From positions 124,001 through 188,000 of the forward strand of contig JAQTLP010000003.1 of assembly GCA_028714855.1 (NCBI GenBank): a DNA stretch of 64,000 nucleotides, read 5' to 3'. Below the pieces are notes generated by a model. It did no database searches. It saw only the letters and a program-made list of their open reading frames with translations, and was not told the DNA's origin. Numbering within the stretch: position 1 is the stretch's first letter; every line of letters begins with the position of its first letter. Source of the DNA: Phycisphaerae bacterium. GTDB lineage: Bacteria; Planctomycetota; Phycisphaerae; Sedimentisphaerales; Anaerobacaceae. A program made the position numbers and the translations under genes. Shown one piece after another: positions 45,244 to 51,346 of this stretch.

Positions 45244-45990
45244 TTAACTCTTTTGCTGTAAAGGACATGAGAAAAAGCATTTCGGAAAAAAGCTCTTCTT
45301 TTCCCTCAATTCTCCTATGTCTTTCTTCTCTTTTTCAAGTATCTGTTTCATATCTCTAACAGTTATTTGTAATTTTTCATCTTTAACAGCTTTTGCATAA
45401 TCATCTATAATCTCTACCCCTTCTCTTTTACATATAAGCCCAATTAATTGAGTGGTTTTGTCTGTGTAGTCACAGAACTGAACACCCATAGCAATGCATA
45501 CGCTACCCAAAAGGAGACATTGCTCACGGTTCACATCACTTTCTAAATATGATTTGGATAGAGAATGTAAACTCTTAGGAATCAAAATAAATGACTCTAA
45601 ATTATACTTTTTCCCATTTACATTAACATCTGTATCTACGGGGCCGACCTCAATGTCTAATGAATCTCCCTTAGCACCATCAACGATTAGTTCTAGAAAC
45701 CGGTCTATTCTGAAATCAGTCACATCTCTAATATTATTTTCATTTACTCCGTGCACGCTAAGCAACGAGATAGCTTCTGCGTAATTCTCAATAGAAGTTT
45801 TCTCGGAACTCAAAAAACCTTTATTTCGTGCAAACTGCTCCCATAAGGGATCCTGTGTAAAGTTTATTATATTTGAATTTCTCCTACTTACTGCTATTAC
45901 TGCGATCAGCAAGATTATTAGTACAATAATAGCTACAAAAATAATTCCTTTTTTCAGTGGAACCACGAATCTATACCGCATTTTAGACAT
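45244..45990 (-). CDS. Single-pass membrane protein, putative immunity partner of tip 4
   Basis: A 248-residue protein: short basic cytoplasmic end, one membrane helix (IIFVAIIVLIILLIAVIAV, about 15-33), then about 210 residues outside the cytoplasm. It differs from the other partners, which are small and multi-pass. ATG 45990 has AAGG 9 nt upstream and lies within the last 37 nt of tip 4, so translation may be coupled. No family recognised. Confidence 0.6.
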   Translation of the reverse strand: MSKMRYRFVVPLKKGIIFVAIIVLIILLIAVIAVSRRNSNIINFTQDPLWEQFARNKGFLSSEKTSIENYAEAISLLSVHGVNENNIRDVTDFRIDRFLELIVDGAKGDSLDIEVGPVDTDVNVNGKKYNLESFILIPKSLHSLSKSYLESDVNREQCLLLGSVCIAMGVQFCDYTDKTTQLIGLICKREGVEIIDDYAKAVKDEKLQITVRDMKQILEKEKKDIGELREKKSFFPKCFFSCPLQQKS

Positions 45991-46517
45991 TCTGGGGCAC
46001 CTTCTTTTATCATATCTATACATATTTTGATCCACCGTCTTCTTTTCAATTCACATTTAAGTTCCTTCTCGAGACTTCCGCATGATGGATCATCTGGTTC
46101 ATCTAAACATTTAGGTCTCATCTTCATACAAGCGTCATAATATACATGCATGTAGAAACCACACCAGAAACAAGTCCATAGTAGCTTGCCTGATGGGTCA
46201 ATATAATTTGTCGAATTATTCTTTACGTATGTATACAAGTTTAAACCATCAACGTATCCAATCGGGTCTCTGCTAATGAACCTGCCGATTTGCGGCGAAT
46301 AATATCTTGCTCTTAAATAGACCAGATTGTCTGCTTCGCTGAATTGCTGCTCTCCCGTGAAGCCGTAGGGGTTGGTGGCAGAGCCGGAGGAAGCGATTAA
46401 GCTGCCGAAGGAATCGTAAGTGTAGGAGGCAACAACTGCCTCATTGTTAGCTGTCAATTGTCTAGTGCTTCCTAAGCCATCGTGGAGATAAAACGAATTC
46501 GCATCCGCTCGCTTCAT
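45954..46517 (-). CDS. Displaced RHS core and Cys-rich tip (tip 4)
   Basis: Core KRADANSFYLHDGLGSTRQL, GFTGEQQFSEADNLVYLR, GRFISRDPIGYVDGLNLY. RHS homology extends upstream of the first ATG to about 46549 in the same frame (TYGDDLIS), where it meets boundary repeat A. The tip (about 80 residues) has paired cysteines: LLWTCFWCGFYMHVYYDACM, KCLDE, SCGSLEKELKCELKRRR, CIDMIKEGAPECLKC. No signal peptide; likely a silent donor. Confidence 0.78.
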   Translation of the reverse strand: MKRADANSFYLHDGLGSTRQLTANNEAVVASYTYDSFGSLIASSGSATNPYGFTGEQQFSEADNLVYLRARYYSPQIGRFISRDPIGYVDGLNLYTYVKNNSTNYIDPSGKLLWTCFWCGFYMHVYYDACMKMRPKCLDEPDDPSCGSLEKELKCELKRRRWIKICIDMIKEGAPECLKCGIDSWFH

Positions 46518-46544
46518 ACTGATTAAATCATCGCCATAAGTATA

Positions 46545-46603
46545 GGTTGCCTAATTTAACAAGAAGAAAATCAAAGATGCTAAATTAAAAAATGGTGGCT
46601 GTC
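46545..46603 (-). repeat. RHS boundary repeat A, copy 2
   Basis: Nearly identical to 42149-42207, placed between the tip-3 partner (ends 46616) and the tip-4 cassette. A third, partial copy of its core AAAATAGGCGGCTGT is at 47493-47507. Confidence 0.8.
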
Positions 46604-46615
46604 TGTAATTTCCCT

Positions 46616-46822
46616 CTATTCTCTGCGAGAAAGCTGTTTATCGCTTGTTTTATAAAACAACGCCAATGCAATAACCACCAAGCCGATGATTATACCTAAT
46701 ATAAATTTGCTTTCCCCCCTCCCCGAAAAACCAATATAGCTTAGTAAAACAACCATAATGCCGGTGAACAAACTGAGTCCCTGTTCCAACTTGCTTCTTC
46801 TTGGTCGCTTAATGTTCCACAT
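46616..46822 (-). CDS. Small membrane protein, putative immunity partner of tip 3
   Basis: A 68-residue protein with two hydrophobic helices (LSLFTGIMVVLLSYIGF and FILGIIIGLVVIALALFY) and a basic N-terminus (MWNIKRPRRSK). It follows the tip-3 stop by 14 nt. Unknown family. Confidence 0.6.
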   Translation of the reverse strand: MWNIKRPRRSKLEQGLSLFTGIMVVLLSYIGFSGRGESKFILGIIIGLVVIALALFYKTSDKQLSRRE

Positions 46823-46836
46823 TTTTGTTTATACCC

Positions 46837-47511
46837 TTAATCATCTTTAACAGTACAGAACAGATAGGCCCCCGTCGCCTCGCCGGCACAGTAAAGCGCC
46901 CATGCACCACCGCCTATACCAACAGCGGGGCAGAACATACCACCCGCACCCACTCCTCCCATTCCTAACGCGGCCCAAAGCGAACTACAGAGTGGTGTCA
47001 TTGCATCTCCCATACACGCGCTAAGAGATGGATAGCCCCGCCGTCTCCATCGTGGTGGTCCTGATGGTCTTTCCCTTCTTATGCCATATGGATCGCTGAA
47101 ATTGACAGGATCATTTTCTACATATGCATACAAATTTATTCCGCCCTCATACCCAATTGGGTCTTTTGAAATAAATCTGCCAATACTTGGCTTGTAATAC
47201 CTTGCTCTTAAAAAGACTAAACTGTCTGCTTCGTTAAATTGCTGCTCGCCGGTGAAGCCATAGGGATTAACAACTGAGCCCACAGAGGAAATTACATTAC
47301 CAAAAGCATCATAATCATACGAGGCAACCACGGACTCGTTGTCAGCGGCCAATTGTCTCGTGCTTCCTAAGCCATCGCAGAGATAATAAGAATTCGCATC
47401 AGCTCTATTCATACTGATTAAATCATCGCCATAAGTATAAGCAGCCAAGACTGAATTTGTATCAGTCGTTTCCATTAATACCTGAACAAGCGAAAATAGG
47501 CGGCTGTACAT
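46837..47511 (-). CDS. Displaced RHS core and tip (tip 3)
   Basis: Homology to the parental core starts at VQVLMET and runs through YTYGDDLISMNRADANSYYL, GFTGEQQFNEADSLVFLR and GRFISKDPIGYEGGINLYAY to DPYG. The tip (about 85 residues) has an Arg-rich start (RRERPSGPPRWRRRGYP) then a Cys- and Gly-rich hydrophobic half (SACMGDAMTPLCSSLWAALG, GGMFCPAVGIGGGAWALYCA). The first codons read through boundary repeat A core, so the first Met is probably fortuitous. Confidence 0.78.
   Translation of the reverse strand: MYSRLFSLVQVLMETTDTNSVLAAYTYGDDLISMNRADANSYYLCDGLGSTRQLAADNESVVASYDYDAFGNVISSVGSVVNPYGFTGEQQFNEADSLVFLRARYYKPSIGRFISKDPIGYEGGINLYAYVENDPVNFSDPYGIRRERPSGPPRWRRRGYPSLSACMGDAMTPLCSSLWAALGMGGVGAGGMFCPAVGIGGGAWALYCAGEATGAYLFCTVKDD
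47493..47507 (-). repeat. RHS boundary repeat A, partial copy 3
   Basis: AAAATAGGCGGCTGT, identical to part of 42192-42206, directly before the start of tip-3 homology. Confidence 0.65.
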
Positions 47512-47531
47512 AGTTTTTGCAATATTATCGT

Positions 47532-48206
47532 CTAATCAGTTATTACCTTCTGATCAGTATGATGTCCACGTATTACCAGATGCGTTGTGATTTTATAAGC
47601 TTGCCACGCGATCAAAAGTAATATTATGCTTGCTATCTTAGCACGAAGCGAATGGGTATGTCCCATCAGTTCCATAATTGCAACAGAAGAAGATACCCAT
47701 AAAATAGCAACCAGATATCCTATAAACTGTTTAACCAATGTTTCTCGATGTTTCTGCTCTAATGGTTTAGACAATTGAAACCATCTGCCTAGATTTTTGC
47801 GACACATCCAACATAAGCAACCGATGATTATTGCGGCTAACAAAATTACCAAATTCACCGGTATAACATAAGGCATCTCTGGCATAAGTAACCTGAGTTT
47901 TTCGAACATAGTGCCCAAAAGTAGGAAACCAAGAAGAAAAATAGTAATTAACCATATCCTGAGGGTGGTTTTTGCAGAACTCCGTAGCCATGAATAAATC
48001 GCGAGATATACGCAATAGACCCCAGTAAAAACCATCAATATTGTGACAATTAAAAAGGAAAACGAAAAAGCCTGCTTTGAATCAGTCATGTGCCAAATTG
48101 CGAATGCCATTGCAAAAACTATATACAAACCTATGCATCCTGACAGAATCGCCGAAATTCTTGCTAAAAATTTACTTGGTTCTGAAAATAGCTCTTTCCG
48201 TTTCAT
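47532..48206 (-). CDS. Polytopic membrane protein, putative immunity partner of tip 2
   Basis: A 224-residue protein with about six hydrophobic helices (for example ISAILSGCIGLYIVFAMAFA, LVILLAAIIIGCLCWMC). The frame begins at 48281 inside tip 2, but MKRKELFSEP at 48206 has AAAGGAG 7 nt upstream and starts 11 nt after the tip-2 stop. No transporter motif seen. Confidence 0.62.
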   Translation of the reverse strand: MKRKELFSEPSKFLARISAILSGCIGLYIVFAMAFAIWHMTDSKQAFSFSFLIVTILMVFTGVYCVYLAIYSWLRSSAKTTLRIWLITIFLLGFLLLGTMFEKLRLLMPEMPYVIPVNLVILLAAIIIGCLCWMCRKNLGRWFQLSKPLEQKHRETLVKQFIGYLVAILWVSSSVAIMELMGHTHSLRAKIASIILLLIAWQAYKITTHLVIRGHHTDQKVITD

Positions 48207-48217
48207 ATATGTCTCCT

Positions 48218-48910
48218 TTATGGACATGGACATGGAACAAGTGAGCAATCCATCAAATCGGCCGCCAGCCCAATTTCGCACCCTGCTTCGAAACTGAGCC
48301 CAGCGTCATAGGCAATAGCAAGAAGAGGACCCCATACCGCAACACATGTACCTTTACATATTTCTTTTGCTATTGGTGGCATCCGCTTACCACAATCACT
48401 TAGACAGTCTTTAAAACCATCTTCAGCCGCCTTTATAATGGCTTCTCCAATTGACATACATAAGGAAAATGTCACGTAAGCATCTTCAATACATTTATCT
48501 CGAGCCGGACATTTGCCTTTGGGATCTGTATAATTAACCGGGTTATTCCTCACATAAGCATATAAGTTTATACCACCTTCGTAGCCTATCGGATCCCTGC
48601 TCAAAAATCTTCCTGCGGCGGGGTTGTAGTATCTTGCCCTCAGATAAAGCAGTTCGCTTGAACTGTCAAACTGTTCGCCTGTGAAGCCATAGGCGTTGGT
48701 GATAGAACCAGAAGAAGCGATTAAGCTGCCGAAGGAGTCGTAGGTGTAGGAAGCGACCACTGTCTCACTATCATCTGTCAACTGTTTGACGGAGCCGAGG
48801 CCGTCATAAAGATAGAACGAATTTACATCCGCTCGCTTCATACTTATTAAGTCATTGCCGTAATTATAGACGGCCTGAACTGTGCCTGCGGTATCGGTTT
48901 CCATAACCAC
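48218..48910 (-). CDS. Displaced RHS core and Cys-rich tip (tip 2)
   Basis: The core (METDTAGTVQAVYNYGNDLI, DGLGSVKQLTDDSETVVASY, YLRARYYNPAAGRFLSRD, DPKG) is the most diverged copy; it has GEQFDSSSELL where others have GEQQF-EAD. The tip (about 100 residues) has paired Cys: KCPARDKCIEDAYVTFSLCM, DCLSDCGKRM, ICKGTCVAVWGPLLAIAYDA, CEIGLAADLMDCSLVPCPC. First cassette after the intact RHS gene and its partner. Confidence 0.8.
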   Translation of the reverse strand: MVMETDTAGTVQAVYNYGNDLISMKRADVNSFYLYDGLGSVKQLTDDSETVVASYTYDSFGSLIASSGSITNAYGFTGEQFDSSSELLYLRARYYNPAAGRFLSRDPIGYEGGINLYAYVRNNPVNYTDPKGKCPARDKCIEDAYVTFSLCMSIGEAIIKAAEDGFKDCLSDCGKRMPPIAKEICKGTCVAVWGPLLAIAYDAGLSFEAGCEIGLAADLMDCSLVPCPCP

Positions 48911-48943
48911 CTGAACAAATTGGTTTTATCCTGCTTATTTTAA

Positions 48944-48969
48944 CTTCGAAAAAACCATGAACCAGTACA
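48944..48969 (-). repeat. RHS boundary repeat B, copy 1
   Basis: Between the partner gene at 49014 and tip 2; shares AAAACC-(A)TGAACCAGTACA with 45180-45210. Confidence 0.6.
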
Positions 48970-49013
48970 CCATTATGACAATACTATTGTTTGACATGCC
49001 GTCCACCATATTT

Positions 49014-49493
49014 CTAATTTGCTGCAGGAGTTGGTAGTATTTTCTTTCTTCTTCTATGCGCTATCAGCCAAGCTCCTAAAAAAGCGCATACCCAAAGTAA
49101 GGCCATCTGGAGAATCCAAGAAAATCCTAGGATAACTTGGAAATGGTTTTTGATGGACCATGGAATTCCGACAAGGATAGCTTTCGATAAGAGAATAATA
49201 GTAGCAATAGTTACTAACAGGTTAACTATTATTATTGTAATTATCCGATTACTTCTCGATATAAGACTTATGACAATAGCCGTTAAAAAACCCGAAATAC
49301 CAAAACCTAACACGTCTAATAAACAAGATATCGAAATGCACAGGTAGGGATAAGGAAGCCATTCAGTTGATATTAGAAGCTGAACCCTTGAAGAAAGAGT
49401 CAAAAACAAAGGAATAAATATACATATACACAATACGGAACCGATAATAATTGAAATAATTTCTGTAAATATATTTTTGTAACTATAACTCAT
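49014..49493 (-). CDS. Polytopic membrane protein, putative immunity partner of the expressed RHS tip
   Basis: A 159-residue protein with four hydrophobic helices (IISIIIGSVLCICIFIPLFL, LLDVLGFGISGFLTAIVISL, IIIVNLLVTIATIILLS, LQMALLWVCAFLGAWLIA) and a basic tail. ATG 49493 has AAGGA 9 nt upstream; a GTG at 49511 is less likely. It follows the RHS stop by 22 nt. Unknown family. Confidence 0.62.
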   Translation of the reverse strand: MSYSYKNIFTEIISIIIGSVLCICIFIPLFLTLSSRVQLLISTEWLPYPYLCISISCLLDVLGFGISGFLTAIVISLISRSNRIITIIIVNLLVTIATIILLSKAILVGIPWSIKNHFQVILGFSWILQMALLWVCAFLGAWLIAHRRRKKILPTPAAN

Positions 49494-49515
49494 TTGGCAG
49501 TTTCCTTTCACCTAA

Positions 49516-51336
49516 CTAGAAGATGCCTGGCCCCATCGTTCCTTTCGATGATGCACAAAGGGAACGGCAAGCCCAATCCTTAGCCACACACTTAAACCAT
49601 CCTATTAGTCCGGGATTTGTAATTTTGCACTCCCAAAACTTTTGGTTGCAACAACCAATACAGGCCTGGGTATTAAAAGCGTCGGAAGCCATGCCTGGAC
49701 AACCTTCAGTTTCCTCAAGTTGTTCTTTCCATTTTTGACATGCACTCTTCATCTTCAAACCTGACGGGTCTACAAGGTTAACAGGATTATTGTTCACGTA
49801 TGCATACAAGTTTATACCACCATCATACCCAATCGGGTCTTTGGAGATAAACCTGCCAATACTTGGCTTGTAATATCTGGCTCTTAAGAATACTAAATCG
49901 TCTGCTTCACTGAACTGCTGCTCTCCCGTGAAACCGTAGGCGTTAGCTACAGAGCCAGAAGAAGCGATTACGCTGCCGAATGAATCATAGGTGTAGGAGG
50001 CAACCACTGCTTGATTGTCTGCTGTTAATTGCCGTGTGCTTCCCAAGCCATCATAATGATAGAACGAATTTACATCAGCTCTGTTCATACTGATTAAATC
50101 ATCGCCGTAGGTATAGACGGCCTGAACTGTGCCTGCGGTATCGGTTTCCATAAGCACCTGAGTAAGCGGCGACGCCACATCATTTATATATTTAGTTTTT
50201 ACGCCGTTTTGGGTTTTGCTTATTCTTACGCCCTCGCCATTATATTCATAAAGAGTATTGCCGGCCGGCTCGGATACGGACAAAAGGTGGTTTGCCCAAT
50301 CCCAGGAGCAGGTTGTAGTGCTGCCGGCGGCGGTTTTTGTCTGGAGGTTGCCGCAGCCGTCGTAAGCATAAGTAATAGTTGCGCCGCCGGCGGCTTCTGT
50401 CAATAGCTGATTATTATTGTTATAGGTGTAACTGGTTGTATTTCCATCCTTAACCATACTGGTCCTATTACCTACATCGTCATACTGGTAGGAAATAGAG
50501 TAGGCATTTGAGCCGGTGCGGGTTTCGGAAGTGAGCTGATAGATTTCGTCATACTCATAGGTTACAGATGAGCCGCTGTATTCTGATACTGATAATCTAT
50601 TGCCCGCATAGTCGTACGTATAGCTGAAAGAAGATAATACCGCCCCTGTTGAGTCTTTGTTTACCAAAGAGAGGAGCCAATTCCTCTGCGAATCATAGGC
50701 GTATAGCGTATAGCTGCCGTTGGGGTAGTCGGCCTGCGTCAGCTTGCCTAAAGAGTCATATCGGTAAGCTGTTAAACCGGCAGGAGCATTGACCTCTATG
50801 AGGCGATTAAGCTCGTCATAGGCATAGACGGTAATACCGCTGTTGGGGTCGGTCAATTGCGTTCTATTGCCGGCGGCGTCATATTGATAGTTTACGGTTT
50901 TATTGTTCGTGTCGGTAACGGAGGTCAATCTATTGAGATAATCGTAGGTGTAAGAGGTGGTGCCGGCTGGGTCTGTCATCGAGGTCCTGTTGCCCAGGCC
51001 ATCGTAAGTGTAGTTGATATAATGCCACTTGGAAACACACACGCCATTTTCACATAATTCCTCGGCGCCACAGCTTGATATGCAGTGTCCCTGACCATCA
51101 CATACTTCGCAGTTGGAAGACACGCATGTTGACTGGCAGCTGCCGTTTACACAGGTTCGACATTGGCTGGAGAAACAATAATTGTAACATACGCCACAAT
51201 GACAGTACTGACAAGGTCCGCACGGCGAACGGCACTCAAGACAAGGACAGCCCCAGGCAGAGGCGGAAAATACGAACAAGACCACAAGCGTAGATAAAAT
51301 AACGAAGCTTCTCGATAGTTTAAGATTATTTTTCAT
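49516..51336 (-). CDS. Secreted RHS protein, C half: Cys-rich domain, RHS repeats, core and tip 1
   Basis: A 606-residue exported protein. Signal peptide (about 1-29, ending ASAWG); about 20 cysteines in residues 30-110 in short spacings (CPCLECRSPCGPCQYCHC), like a small disulfide domain. YD repeats run from about 118 to 420, then the RHS core to NLVDPSGLK. The unique tip (about 75 residues) is Cys-rich: QACIGCCNQKFWECK, WFKCVAKDWACRSLCA. The start is MKNNLKLSRS, with GAGGAG 6 nt upstream, inside the end of the preceding RHS gene. The pair resembles TcB/TcC-type split RHS cocoons. The likely cleavage point is at DPSGL, as in other RHS cores. Confidence 0.88.
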   Translation of the reverse strand: MKNNLKLSRSFVILSTLVVLFVFSASAWGCPCLECRSPCGPCQYCHCGVCYNYCFSSQCRTCVNGSCQSTCVSSNCEVCDGQGHCISSCGAEELCENGVCVSKWHYINYTYDGLGNRTSMTDPAGTTSYTYDYLNRLTSVTDTNNKTVNYQYDAAGNRTQLTDPNSGITVYAYDELNRLIEVNAPAGLTAYRYDSLGKLTQADYPNGSYTLYAYDSQRNWLLSLVNKDSTGAVLSSFSYTYDYAGNRLSVSEYSGSSVTYEYDEIYQLTSETRTGSNAYSISYQYDDVGNRTSMVKDGNTTSYTYNNNNQLLTEAAGGATITYAYDGCGNLQTKTAAGSTTTCSWDWANHLLSVSEPAGNTLYEYNGEGVRISKTQNGVKTKYINDVASPLTQVLMETDTAGTVQAVYTYGDDLISMNRADVNSFYHYDGLGSTRQLTADNQAVVASYTYDSFGSVIASSGSVANAYGFTGEQQFSEADDLVFLRARYYKPSIGRFISKDPIGYDGGINLYAYVNNNPVNLVDPSGLKMKSACQKWKEQLEETEGCPGMASDAFNTQACIGCCNQKFWECKITNPGLIGWFKCVAKDWACRSLCASSKGTMGPGIF

Positions 51337-51346
51337 AAACAGCTCC

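Noticed and set aside
43410-48910. Displaced RHS tips as independently expressed toxins
   Set aside because: They lack signal peptides and barrel repeats, and several have no ribosome site; silent donor cassettes fit better, though expression of some is not excluded.
42690-50160. Regularly recurring sequence resembling a repeat array such as CRISPR
   Set aside because: The repeats are 300-400 bp of in-frame RHS core followed by coding tips, not short direct repeats with equal spacers.
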